A DNA stretch of 64,000 nt from NCBI GenBank assembly GCA_003166865.1, contig PMUP01000051.1, positions 43,419 to 107,418 on the forward strand. Direction: 5' to 3'. Position numbers and translations under genes: made by a program. Shown here one piece after another: positions 43,738-52,484 of this stretch. Position 1 is the first letter of the stretch. Every line of letters starts with the position of its first letter. The notes under the pieces are model-generated. The model was not told the DNA's origin. It saw only the letters and a program-made list of their open reading frames with translations, and did no database searches. The stretch is from Bryobacterales bacterium. Its GTDB lineage: Bacteria; Acidobacteriota; Terriglobia; Bryobacterales; Bryobacteraceae.

Positions 43738-44970
43738 ATGCCAGGCAAGTGCCTGCTCTTGATCGGCGCCACAACCGGTTATCAAACGCGCGTCTTCGCC
43801 GAAGCGGCCGAGCGCCTGGGATATGAGCTGATTCTCGCCACTGATCGCTGCCATGTGCTCGACGACCCGTGGGGCGATCGCGCCATCGCGCTACGTTTCG
43901 AAGATCCGACCGGCGCGGCTGAAACGCTGGCCGCCGAAGTCTCAATCGACGGCATCGTCGCCGTGGGCGACCGCCCGGCTTACATCGCGGCCCTCGCCGC
44001 CCAACGCCTCGGTATCCCCTACAACTCACCCGATTCGGTCAACGCCAGCCGCAATAAGTTTCTCGCTCGCGAGCGCTTTCGCGCCGCCGGATTGCTGGTG
44101 CCGGAGTTTCATCGCTTTCCGTTCTCCGAGGGTCCCGAGCGCGCGGCACAACAGGCGTGCTATCCCTGCGTCCTCAAGCCGCTCGGACTTTCCGCCAGCC
44201 GCGGCGTCATTCGCGCCGATAATCCCGCCGAGTTCGTCACTGCTTTCCGCCGGATCGAAAACCTCCTGGCCGACCCCGATATCGCGCGGCTCCATGAAGA
44301 TCAAGACCGATTCCTGCAAGTGGAATCGTTCATCGAAGGCCGCGAATTCGCGCTGGAGGGGCTTCTCACCTGCGGCCAACTGCGCGTCCTCGCGATTTTC
44401 GATAAGCCCGATCCCCTCAATGGTCCCTTCTTCGAGGAAACCATTTACATCACGCCGTCGCGCGAGGATTCATCCACGCAGCGCGCCATCATTCAAACCA
44501 CCGCAGCCGCCATCCGCGCGCTTGGCCTTAGCCACGGCCCCATTCACGCCGAAATGCGCGTCAACTCAGCCGGGGTCTGGATGCTGGAAGTTGCCGCGCG
44601 GCCCATCGGCGGTCTGTGCGCGCGAGTCCTGCCGGGACTCGAAGAGTTGATTCTCCGCCACGCCGCCGGTGTTGATCCGGGCTCCATCGCCCTGCCCGCT
44701 CCGGCGAATGGAGTCATGATGATCCCGATCCCGCGCGAAGGAATTTATGTGGATACCGAGGGCCTCGACCAAGCCCGCGCCCAGCCCGGCATTGAAGATG
44801 TGATCATCACCGCCAAGCAGGGTCAGAAGCTGATACCGCTTCCGGAAGGCGCCAGCTATTTGGGCTTCATCTTCGCGCGCGGTGAATCACCGGATGCTGT
44901 GGATCGTGCGCTGCGAAGCGCGCACCAATGCCTGCGCTTTGAAATCGTAACAGCGCTGCCGGTAATCTAG
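43738..44970 (+). CDS. ATP-grasp domain-containing ligase
   Basis: 410 residues of the carbamoyl-phosphate synthase L-chain/BL00235-type ATP-grasp family, which ligates carboxylates to amines, often amino acids. An N-terminal pre-grasp Rossmann-like part (LLLIGATTGYQTRVFAEAAE) is followed by the ATP-grasp core with PCVLKPLGLSASRGVIR, the FIEGREFALEG segment and metal-site residues in HAEMRV and LEVAARPIGG. The reaction is unknown. It is cytoplasmic and begins 30 bp after lemA; the stop lies 3 bp from the convergent YggX-type gene. Confidence 0.87.
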   Translation: MPGKCLLLIGATTGYQTRVFAEAAERLGYELILATDRCHVLDDPWGDRAIALRFEDPTGAAETLAAEVSIDGIVAVGDRPAYIAALAAQRLGIPYNSPDSVNASRNKFLARERFRAAGLLVPEFHRFPFSEGPERAAQQACYPCVLKPLGLSASRGVIRADNPAEFVTAFRRIENLLADPDIARLHEDQDRFLQVESFIEGREFALEGLLTCGQLRVLAIFDKPDPLNGPFFEETIYITPSREDSSTQRAIIQTTAAAIRALGLSHGPIHAEMRVNSAGVWMLEVAARPIGGLCARVLPGLEELILRHAAGVDPGSIALPAPANGVMMIPIPREGIYVDTEGLDQARAQPGIEDVIITAKQGQKLIPLPEGASYLGFIFARGESPDAVDRALRSAHQCLRFEIVTALPVI

Positions 44971-44973
44971 GAT

Positions 44974-45303
44974 CTAATTTTTCGCTTGCGGAGGCACGTA
45001 GCCCGGAGGCAGCGCAGCGCCCGCCCCGAAGAAATAGTCTTCCATTTGCTTGAGCAGAAACTCTTGCGCTTCCTGAGTGCCCAGGTTGAGCCGGTACTCG
45101 TTCATGATCATCTTCATCTGCTCCAGCCACATCTTCCAAGCTTCCTTGGAAACGTTCTCATAGATGCGCTGGCCTAGCGGATGGCTGTCGAAGGGCGCTT
45201 CGTCGAGTCCTGGCATCTCCCGTTGAAACTTGACGCAAAACACGGTCCGCTTGCCAACTTCTTCCACCTTGGGACCGCCTATGCCCCCGCTTCCACAACC
45301 CAT
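44974..45303 (-). CDS. yggX: Fe(2+)-trafficking protein, YggX family
   Basis: 109 residues. The YggX core is clear: RTVFCVKFQREMPGLDEAPF with the conserved Cys, LGQRIYENVSKEAWKMWLE and MIMNEYRLNLGTQEAQEFL, then YFFG. YggX proteins protect Fe-S clusters and handle labile iron in the cytoplasm. An N-terminal Gly-rich extension of about 18 residues with one extra Cys (MGCGSGGIGG) precedes the core and is not usual for the family; a later start is not available with a good site. It could chelate metal (inference). Confidence 0.88.
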   Translation of the reverse strand: MGCGSGGIGGPKVEEVGKRTVFCVKFQREMPGLDEAPFDSHPLGQRIYENVSKEAWKMWLEQMKMIMNEYRLNLGTQEAQEFLLKQMEDYFFGAGAALPPGYVPPQAKN

Positions 45304-45382
45304 TTCAGCGCCTCCTTGAAACTCCAGCTTACCAAAGGGGGACCAGCAGAGGGTTCCACGTTTCGTCTACGCGACGTTTTCG

Positions 45383-45703
45383 TTATGCCAAGCGTGTTTC
45401 GGATGCAGTCGTGTCTTCGGCGGGGGCGGTCCGCGCAGACGCGCTCTTCTTGGTGCCGAGATACTCCGACAGACGCAAGGGCATTTGCGCGCCCTTTTCC
45501 ATCGAGCGTTGTACCGCTTTCTGGTAGCGCCGCAGGGTCTCGCGCTTCACCGGCTCCCGGAGCTGGCAGGCCTCGATATCCAGGAGGATGTCTATCTCCC
45601 ACGGCTGGAACGTGTTACGGTTCATTACCCCGCGAATCAGTTCCTGCATCAGGCGGTTGAACCGATTCAGCCGGGCTTCGCTGTCAATAGTCTGCACGAG
45701 CAT
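45383..45703 (-). CDS. Hypothetical protein, helical
   Basis: 106 residues, no signal peptide or membrane helix. The central part (ARLNRFNRLMQELIRGVMNR, then EIDILLDIEACQL and RRYQKAVQRSMEKGA) is predicted helical; the tail is Ser/Ala/Thr-rich. I recognise no family with certainty. It is 79 bp upstream of the YggX-type gene on the same strand and divergent from the cobalamin adenosyltransferase gene. Confidence 0.7.
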   Translation of the reverse strand: MLVQTIDSEARLNRFNRLMQELIRGVMNRNTFQPWEIDILLDIEACQLREPVKRETLRRYQKAVQRSMEKGAQMPLRLSEYLGTKKSASARTAPAEDTTASETRLA

Positions 45704-45783
45704 AGGGCGCCTTTTTCTCTATCGGCGAAACTGCTCGAAAACTTGAACCAATATACAGGACAATAATACCGGAGCCCCCACTC

Positions 45784-46410
45784 ATGCCTGATGCCAAATT
45801 CGACCAACCCCGCCTCGCACTCAACCGTATCTATACCAAAACCGGCGACCAGGGCCAGACGCACCTCGCGGGCGGCCAGCGAGTCTCCAAGGACTCCGCG
45901 CGTATCGAGTGCTACGGCACCGTCGACGAACTGAACGCCTTCACCGGCATGGCCGCCATCTCGGCCGCCGAATGCGTGCCTTCCCTGGTGCCGATTCTGC
46001 GCCGGGTGCAGCATGAATTGTTCAATCTTGGATCCATCCTGGCCACCAAACCGGAGGATGTGCACCCCAAGCAGGCGCGCGTGACCGAAATTGAGATCCG
46101 GCAACTGGAGACGGAAATCGATCGCATGAATGCCACACTTGCTCCGCTTCGTTCCTTCGTGCTCCCCGGAGGCACGCGCTTGAACACTGAGTTGCACGCT
46201 TGCCGAACTATTTGCCGGCGCGCCGAGCGAATCGCCGTGGCGCTATCGCGCGAAGAACCGATCCCACCGGAAACAATTCAGTATTTGAACCGCTTGAGCG
46301 ATGCTTTCTTCGTCTGGAGCCGGTGGGTCAACCACGTGCTCGATGTTCCCGAGATTCTATGGGAGCCGAACCAATCCGCCTCCGGCACTAATTCTGAACC
46401 GCGACCGTGA
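45784..46410 (+). CDS. Cob(I)alamin adenosyltransferase, PduO type
   Basis: 208 residues of the PduO-type ATP:corrinoid adenosyltransferase family. Visible are the N-terminal ATP-binding RIYTKTGDQGQTHLAGGQRV (residues 15-34), GTVDELNAF, FVLPGGTRLN and the conserved CRRAERIAV with RLSDAFFVWSRW. It transfers the adenosyl group from ATP to cob(I)alamin to make coenzyme B12. The last residues (NSEPRP and stop) are encoded by a dispersed CCGCGACCGTGAGGGAG-type motif, so the C-terminus seems added by a repeat. No riboswitch is seen upstream. Confidence 0.93.
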   Translation: MPDAKFDQPRLALNRIYTKTGDQGQTHLAGGQRVSKDSARIECYGTVDELNAFTGMAAISAAECVPSLVPILRRVQHELFNLGSILATKPEDVHPKQARVTEIEIRQLETEIDRMNATLAPLRSFVLPGGTRLNTELHACRTICRRAERIAVALSREEPIPPETIQYLNRLSDAFFVWSRWVNHVLDVPEILWEPNQSASGTNSEPRP

Positions 46411-46422
46411 GGGAGTCGGCTG

Positions 46423-46824
46423 CTACCGCCCGATCTCGTGGCGATCGTACGCCGCACGCATCCGCCGAAGCTCCTCGACATCGTTCCACAGCGCGTCGCG
46501 CTCCCGGCCCGACAAATGATTGTCGTCGATCACCTTCTGAACGGTCGCAATGGCGCCGTCCAAATTGCCCTTGTCGAATTTGCCGTGCTGCCAGTGGTTG
46601 GCGAAATCCCGAAGCTGCCGTTCGGCATGCGTCAGCCGCTCGCGGTCACCCTTCCGTAGCTGCCAGACCGCGTATCCCCGGTTGAGATCCTCATGTGCGC
46701 GATCGACGATTGCCGCTACCGCCTCTGGCCGGTAGCGTCCTTCCGGGCCAAATTGCGCTTGGCCGGTGGCCGCCAACGCTACCAACATGACACCACCCAG
46801 AAATCCACGGAGCGTTTCTCGCAT
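46423..46824 (-). CDS. Exported hypothetical protein, helical
   Basis: 133 residues with a signal peptide (LGGVMLVALAATGQAQ). The mature part is a helical bundle rich in Arg, Asp and Glu (AIVDRAHEDLNRGYAVWQLR, LTHAERQLRDFANHW and LSGRERDALWNDVEELRR). It has no cysteine or catalytic motif, and I do not recognise it beyond that. Its stop is 12 bp from the stop of the convergent adenosyltransferase gene. Confidence 0.72.
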   Translation of the reverse strand: MRETLRGFLGGVMLVALAATGQAQFGPEGRYRPEAVAAIVDRAHEDLNRGYAVWQLRKGDRERLTHAERQLRDFANHWQHGKFDKGNLDGAIATVQKVIDDNHLSGRERDALWNDVEELRRMRAAYDRHEIGR

Positions 46825-46878
46825 CGGGTTCCATCCCCTCGCCTACATTACCGCGAAATGGGGTATTCTAACTGAATC

Positions 46879-46895
46879 ATGATGAAATTCATCAT
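46879..46895. promoter_or_regulatory. Palindrome upstream of the TonB-dependent receptor
   Basis: ATGATGAA-A-TTCATCAT is a perfect inverted repeat with 8-bp arms and one central base. It lies 94 bp before the receptor ATG and is A/T-rich in a GC-rich surrounding, as expected of an operator. The protein that binds it is unknown. Confidence 0.45.
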
Positions 46896-46989
46896 TCTGT
46901 AACTCTACGAGCGAGAGTGCCCCCAACGCCTAGTCTGCGTGCTATGCCGCGCCCGTCCGCGCGGTCCAAATATAACGAGGAGGATTCTT

Positions 46990-49900
46990 ATGACAAGCAG
47001 CCTTCGCTTTCTTCGGCCAGCCTTAATGGTCGCCGCCGTTCTCACACTGACCCTCACTGCTCACCTGCCATCTAACGCACAGCAGATTCTTGGCACCATC
47101 ACCGGGACCGTGCAGGACGCCTCGGGAGCCGCCGTGCAGGACGTTACCGCCTCGGCGCGCAACATCGCTACCAACCTGACCGTCACCGCGCGCACACAAT
47201 CCAGCGGATCGTATTCGATTTCAAATCTGCCGGCAGGTACGTACGAGCTCACATTCACCAAGGAGGGCTTCGACGCCGAGCGTCATACGGAAGTGGTCGT
47301 CAATGGCGATCGCACCACCACGGTCGACGGCAATCTCAAAGTCGGCACCGTGGCCACCAGCGTTGACGTCGTCGGAACGCCCCTAATGAACCAGACCGAC
47401 ATCACTACCGGCTATGTGGTGGATCAGACCACCATCGAACAGACCCCGCTCGGCACCGGCAGCTTCACGCAATTGGCCATCATGAGCCCGGGCGTTCACG
47501 CCGACTTCCTGTCGGGCGCCGGCACCAATGCCGGCCTTGGCAATCAAGCCATCTTCGCCAACGGGCAGCGCGACACCAGCAATAGCTTTTCGGTTAATGG
47601 CATCAGCACCAACAACGTGTTTAATGGAAACTCCACTAGTTCGGTCGGGGAGAACCGCTTCGTCCTCAATACCGGAGAGAGGTTCGGGGCGGGCGGCGAA
47701 ATTCAAACCAGCACTTCCGTTTATGGCGCAATCGGCCAGTCCATGCCCACGCCGCCTCCAGAGGCGATTCAGGAGATTGCCGTCAATTCCGCCATGTACG
47801 ATGCCAGCCAGGGCGCTAACAGCGGAGCACATATAAGCATCCTCACCAAATCCGGCAGTAACGGTCTGCACGGCGAGGTCTACGAGAAATACCAGGGGAA
47901 CGCCTTCAATGCCGCGCCGTTTTTCTACAACAACGATCCCGCCATCACTCAGAAGGTGCCGTTCTTGAATCGCAATCAATTCGGCGCCACGCTCGGCGGT
48001 CCCATCAAGAAGGATAAGCTGTTCTACTTCCTGTCTTATCAGGGAGTCCGAATCGCCGATGCCGCCGACGCCACCAGCGAGAACACGGTTCCGCTGACGC
48101 TCACCAACGACCGCAGCGCCCAAGGCATTATCAACGCCATCCAGGGCGCTTACGGAACAACCATCTCCGCCAGCCAGATCAGCCCCGTGGCCGCGGCCCT
48201 GCTCAACGCCAAGGCTCCCAACGGTCAATATTTCATTCCCAGCGCACAGATCACCAATCCAGCGCTTGCGACTTCGCTGGGCTACGACACTGTTCTGCAA
48301 GGTCCCAACGCACATTCCAGCGTCGATCAAGGAATCGCCAACGTAGACTACGCCGTTAGCGATAAAGACCGCCTCGGCGTGAAGTATTACGTCCAGGACA
48401 ATCCCACGTCGAGTCCTTTCGGTTCCGTCGGATCGCTGCTGGGTTTTCCCCAGCAACTTTCAGCGGGCAGCCAGGTAGGATCCGTCACTAACACGGTGGT
48501 TCTTACTCCCAATGTGACGTGGCAGCAACTTATCGGATTTACGCGCTTGCATGCTTTCGCTACCGCAACCCAGGCGTACACCCCGAGCGACTTTGGGATG
48601 AACCTGCTCGGTTCGGACACCTTCCCTCAGATTGAGATCACCCACGCCGATCCGACGATCTCCGATAAGCTGCAGTTCGGAGGGGATTCCAGTTTCGGCA
48701 ACGCCGGCATGTACCAAAACCAGTGGGAATATGGAACTTCGCTGAACTGGGTGAAAGGCCGCCATACCCTGAAGTTCGGCCTGTCCTGGGATCACACGCA
48801 GCTCAACATCATCAATAGGAACACCAACACCGACGTTATCGACTTCAACACCTTTGAAAACTTCGTGGAAGGCGCGGTGAAGACGGGCGTTGCCAGCGAC
48901 GCCATCATTGGTTCCGCCAATCGTTATTACCGCTCCGACACAGCCGGCGCGTTTGTCAACGACAACTACAAAGTGCGTAGCAATCTTACGGTCACGCTGG
49001 GCCTTCGCTGGGACTTCGATGGACCGCTCTCGGAGAAATATGGCAGGCTGACGGCGTTCAACGGCAACCAATACTCTTACGACGGCGCCACGGACACTAT
49101 CACGAATTCAGGACTTGAAATTGCCGGCAACAATCCCACCGCGGCCACCCCCGGCGCGAGCGACACGCTGATGAAGAACCACCAATGGGGTTTTGCGCCA
49201 CGCATCGGCATCGCCTGGAACCCACTCCCGAAACTGACCGTGCGCACGGGATTCGGCATCTACTACGACCGCGGCGAATTCTTCAGCTATCTTTCGCCCA
49301 GCGCCGGCGGAGGCTTCAATGGACCGTTTGGAGTCACATTAGAGCCGCCGTTCGTTCAGCCCATCGTGGCTCAAAAGGGCGCGACATTCTCGACCCCCTT
49401 TGGGACCTCCGTACCCCCGCAGCCATCCGGCACACTCGCTTCCTTCCAGGCTCTTCTTCCCAACCTCTCCCAAACCATCTCCGGAGATTACCCCGCCGGC
49501 AATGGGTTCGGACCGTTCCTGTTCGGCGGCTACGACATCAACAACAAGCTCCCCTACACCGAGAACTGGACCTTCGATCTTCAGTACCAGGCCGCTAACA
49601 ACTGGCTATTCAGCGCCGGCTACGTTGGCAACCATGGTGTGCACGAGATCCTACCCATTGCGTTCAACCAGCCCGGTATAGCCACGCCCCAGAATCCGAT
49701 CAACGGCCAGATCTATTCGTACGGCGGCGTAAGCCCGAATTACAACCTCGACCTGGAACCCATCTCCACCGGAGAGTACGCAGGCAATGCTCCGGTGCGC
49801 GTGCCTTATATCGGTTATGACATGAACTCGGTGCTCTTCAAAGCCGAGGGCATCTCCAACTACAATGCGCTCCAGTTGCAGGCTCGTAAGCGTTACTCGA

Positions 49901-50688
49901 ACGGTCTGCAATTCACCGCATCCTACACCTGGTCGCACGCGCTGGATGAACAAAGCGGACTGGGGCTCTTCTTCACCGGCAACAATCCCCTGGATCCGAA
50001 GCAGAGCTACGGCTCGGCCGATTTCGATCAAACCCACGTGTTCCTGATCAACTACAGCTATACGATCCCGAAGTTGACCTCGAACAAAGCCCTGGGCGCC
50101 GGAATCAATGGCTGGACTATCGGTGGACAGACCGTGGCGCAAAGCGGCGAGCCCTACAGCATTTACGACTTTTCCGGTTCTGTGGCGAGTTTGTACTTTG
50201 GCACCTCAAACTATATCGGAAATCCGATTGTTGGCCTGAAACCTGGCGTTACCGTGCAACAGGCCCAACTCCAAGGCACTACAGGAGTGAACGCCGGCAA
50301 ACCCGTTTTGAACGTGAACGACTTCCTCCCTCAATTTGTGGCGCCGGGACAGGACGGCGTCCCGCCCTGCGATGCCACCGGGTGCGACCTCTATGAATCG
50401 CTCTACGGCGACTCCGGCCGCAACATATTCCGGGCGCCATTCCAGGTCCGCTTCGACATGTCCTTGGGCAAGGAATTTCTCCTGAACGAACGATTCCGGC
50501 TGCGCTTCAACTTCGACGCGTTCAACGTCTTTAACCATCCGGATTTTGACGCGCCGAACAACAACGTCACGTTCTTCCCCTATTATTCGGGACCGCCATC
50601 GATCCCGCCGGTGGGCAGCCTGGGGATCATTCAGCACACTCTCGGAAGCTCGCGATTCCTGCAGCTTTCGCTGCACCTGCGGTTCTGA
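46990..50688 (+). CDS. Oar-like TonB-dependent outer-membrane receptor
   Basis: 1232 residues. A signal peptide (to about residue 31) is followed by a carboxypeptidase-regulatory Ig-like domain (about 33-115: ILGTITGTVQDASGAAVQDV), a plug domain (about 120-300) and a large outer-membrane beta-barrel ending in the terminal aromatic FLQLSLHLRF. Members of this acidobacterial family are thought to take up oligosaccharides or other large ligands; no SusD partner or hydrolase is adjacent. A strong Shine-Dalgarno AGGAGG (46978-46983) fixes the ATG at 46990; the frame is open to 46939. Substrate is not inferable. Confidence 0.92.
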   Translation: MTSSLRFLRPALMVAAVLTLTLTAHLPSNAQQILGTITGTVQDASGAAVQDVTASARNIATNLTVTARTQSSGSYSISNLPAGTYELTFTKEGFDAERHTEVVVNGDRTTTVDGNLKVGTVATSVDVVGTPLMNQTDITTGYVVDQTTIEQTPLGTGSFTQLAIMSPGVHADFLSGAGTNAGLGNQAIFANGQRDTSNSFSVNGISTNNVFNGNSTSSVGENRFVLNTGERFGAGGEIQTSTSVYGAIGQSMPTPPPEAIQEIAVNSAMYDASQGANSGAHISILTKSGSNGLHGEVYEKYQGNAFNAAPFFYNNDPAITQKVPFLNRNQFGATLGGPIKKDKLFYFLSYQGVRIADAADATSENTVPLTLTNDRSAQGIINAIQGAYGTTISASQISPVAAALLNAKAPNGQYFIPSAQITNPALATSLGYDTVLQGPNAHSSVDQGIANVDYAVSDKDRLGVKYYVQDNPTSSPFGSVGSLLGFPQQLSAGSQVGSVTNTVVLTPNVTWQQLIGFTRLHAFATATQAYTPSDFGMNLLGSDTFPQIEITHADPTISDKLQFGGDSSFGNAGMYQNQWEYGTSLNWVKGRHTLKFGLSWDHTQLNIINRNTNTDVIDFNTFENFVEGAVKTGVASDAIIGSANRYYRSDTAGAFVNDNYKVRSNLTVTLGLRWDFDGPLSEKYGRLTAFNGNQYSYDGATDTITNSGLEIAGNNPTAATPGASDTLMKNHQWGFAPRIGIAWNPLPKLTVRTGFGIYYDRGEFFSYLSPSAGGGFNGPFGVTLEPPFVQPIVAQKGATFSTPFGTSVPPQPSGTLASFQALLPNLSQTISGDYPAGNGFGPFLFGGYDINNKLPYTENWTFDLQYQAANNWLFSAGYVGNHGVHEILPIAFNQPGIATPQNPINGQIYSYGGVSPNYNLDLEPISTGEYAGNAPVRVPYIGYDMNSVLFKAEGISNYNALQLQARKRYSNGLQFTASYTWSHALDEQSGLGLFFTGNNPLDPKQSYGSADFDQTHVFLINYSYTIPKLTSNKALGAGINGWTIGGQTVAQSGEPYSIYDFSGSVASLYFGTSNYIGNPIVGLKPGVTVQQAQLQGTTGVNAGKPVLNVNDFLPQFVAPGQDGVPPCDATGCDLYESLYGDSGRNIFRAPFQVRFDMSLGKEFLLNERFRLRFNFDAFNVFNHPDFDAPNNNVTFFPYYSGPPSIPPVGSLGIIQHTLGSSRFLQLSLHLRF

Positions 50689-50727
50689 ACCGCTTTACCG
50701 AGCCGCGCGCGTGAGCGAGCGGTCTTT
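50689..50727 (+). terminator. Possible terminator hairpin (dispersed motif copy C)
   Basis: ACCGCT (50689-50694) can pair with AGCGGT (50718-50723), followed by CTTT that abuts the next ATG. The 3' part (50707-50724) matches the 18-bp dispersed motif at 16/18 positions. The stem is modest with a 23-base loop. Confidence 0.35.
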
Positions 50728-51336
50728 ATGAAGCTGCTCATTTTCTCGGACATCCACGGCGATAAGGCCGCGCTCGAAAAATTGATGGCCGTCGAAGCGG
50801 ATTACTACTTCGCCGCCGGCGACTTGGCGAATTTCGGGCGCGGTCTGGACGCCATGGGGCCGATCATGCAAAAGCACGCTGAACGAATGTACGTGCTTCC
50901 CGGCAATCACGAATCGGAAGCCGATATCGCCCGCTTCTGCCGCGAGTTCGGCTTTCACGATTTTCACGGACGCACCATGGAGATCGCGGGCTATCACGTC
51001 GCCGGGCTCGGCTACTCGAATCCCACGCCCTTCGACACGCCGGGCGAGTACAGCGAGCAAGAGCTAGCGGAGCGCCTCAACAAATTCAATGGACTGGAGC
51101 CGCTGGTGCTCATCTGCCACACCCCTCCCAAGGGTTCCGCGCTCGATCGCGTCGGACAAGGCAAACATTTCGGGAGCGCTGCAATCCGCGAATTCATCGA
51201 ACGCGAGCAGCCCCTTTACTTCTTTTGTGGGCACATCCACGAAGCCGCAGGCCAGCAGGCAACCATTGGGCGGACCCAGGGCTGGAACGTCGGAAAGCGC
51301 GGTCAGTTGCTGGAGTTGACGGCCCTGCTAAAATGA
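50728..51336 (+). CDS. Calcineurin-like metallophosphoesterase
   Basis: 202 residues with the five metal motifs of the superfamily: DIHGD (Asp8, His10), GDLANFG, GNHES, CHTPP and GHIHE. It is a single-domain cytoplasmic phosphoesterase of the small YfcE-like size class; the substrate is unknown. It starts 39 bp after the receptor gene and ends 7 bp before prfB, suggesting that it is co-expressed with prfB rather than with the receptor. Confidence 0.9.
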   Translation: MKLLIFSDIHGDKAALEKLMAVEADYYFAAGDLANFGRGLDAMGPIMQKHAERMYVLPGNHESEADIARFCREFGFHDFHGRTMEIAGYHVAGLGYSNPTPFDTPGEYSEQELAERLNKFNGLEPLVLICHTPPKGSALDRVGQGKHFGSAAIREFIEREQPLYFFCGHIHEAAGQQATIGRTQGWNVGKRGQLLELTALLK

Positions 51337-51343
51337 AACTTCC

Positions 51344-52484
51344 ATGACCTTCGAAGAACACGAAAAAGAGTACGCTTCGCTCCGCCAGCAAGCTGACGCT
51401 GTGCGGAGCTATCTTTGACTCCTCCAACAAGAAGCTTCAGCTAGGCAGGATCGAACACCAGATCTCTTCCGATTCCGACTTCTGGAATCAGCCGCCGGAA
51501 AAGAGCCAGAAGATCATGCAGGAGCGCAAGCGCCTGGAGCAGGCCATCGCGGATGAGGCCGATGTCTCGCGCCTGACGTCGGATCTGGACACGCTGTTCG
51601 AGCTGGGACGCGAAGGCGAGAACGTCACCGCCGATCTGGACCACGCGATGCAGAGCTTCTCCGAGCGCTTGGAAGTGCTCGAAACCGGTATGCTCCTTTC
51701 CGGCCCCAACGACGCCAAAAGCGCCATCATGGCCATCCATCCAGGCGCGGGCGGAACCGAGAGCCAGGACTGGGCCGAGATGCTGCTGCGCATGTATCTG
51801 CGCTGGGCCGAGCGCCACAACATGCAGGCTGTCGTCACCGATCGCCTGGAAGGCGAGGGCGCGGGCATCAAATCGGCCACGCTCGAGATGAATGGCGAAA
51901 ACGCGTACGGGCTGCTTCAGTCGGAAATCGGCGTGCATCGGCTGGTGCGGATCTCGCCGTTCGACTCCGCCGCGCGCCGCCACACTTCCTTTGCGTCGGT
52001 CTTCGTGTATCCGCAGATCGACGACGAAATTAACGTCGACATCAAGCCCGAGGACCTGCGCGTGGACGTTTTCCGCGCCTCGGGCGCCGGCGGCCAGCAC
52101 GTGAACCGGACCGAGTCGGCCGTGCGCATGACGCACATCCCCACCGGCCTGGTGGTCCAATGCCAGAACGAGCGCTCGCAACACAAGAATCGCGCCAGCG
52201 CGATCAAGCAAATGCGCGCGCGCCTGTATGAATACGAGCTGGAAAAGAAGCGCGCGGCGGACAAGAAGATCGAGGACTCCAAGCTCGAGATCAATTTCGG
52301 CAGCCAGATTCGCAGTTACGTGCTCGCGCCCTATCGCATGGTGAAGGATCATCGCACCAAGCTTTCCATCGGCGACGTGGACCGCGTTTTGGACGGCGAT
52401 CTGGATCGGCTGATGCACGCATTTCTGGTTTTCAAGCACACCGGAAAAATCGCGGGCGATGCGAAAGAGGATCTGCCTGAGTAG
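51344..52484 (+). CDS. prfB: Peptide chain release factor 2, with programmed +1 frameshift
   Basis: The gene is read in two segments: 51344-51415 (24 codons, MTFEEHEKEYASLRQ...) and, after skipping T51416, 51417-52484 (355 codons), giving 379 residues. The zero frame ends at TGA 51416-51418 in the classical slip site CTT-TGA-C, with an internal Shine-Dalgarno-like GGAG three bases upstream. RF2 then autoregulates: low RF2 favours shifting. The mature protein shows the SPF anticodon motif in RISPFDSAA and the GGQ hydrolysis motif (residues 249-251) in GAGGQHVNRTESAV. It terminates at UGA and UAA. The next gene overlaps it by 26 bp. Confidence 0.96.
51413..51419 (+). other. prfB: prfB +1 frameshift site
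   Basis: CTT-TGA-C at 51413-51419, with tRNA slippage from CTT to TTT-type pairing and resumption at GAC. GGAG at 51405-51408 is spaced like the stimulatory Shine-Dalgarno in other bacteria. Confidence 0.95.
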
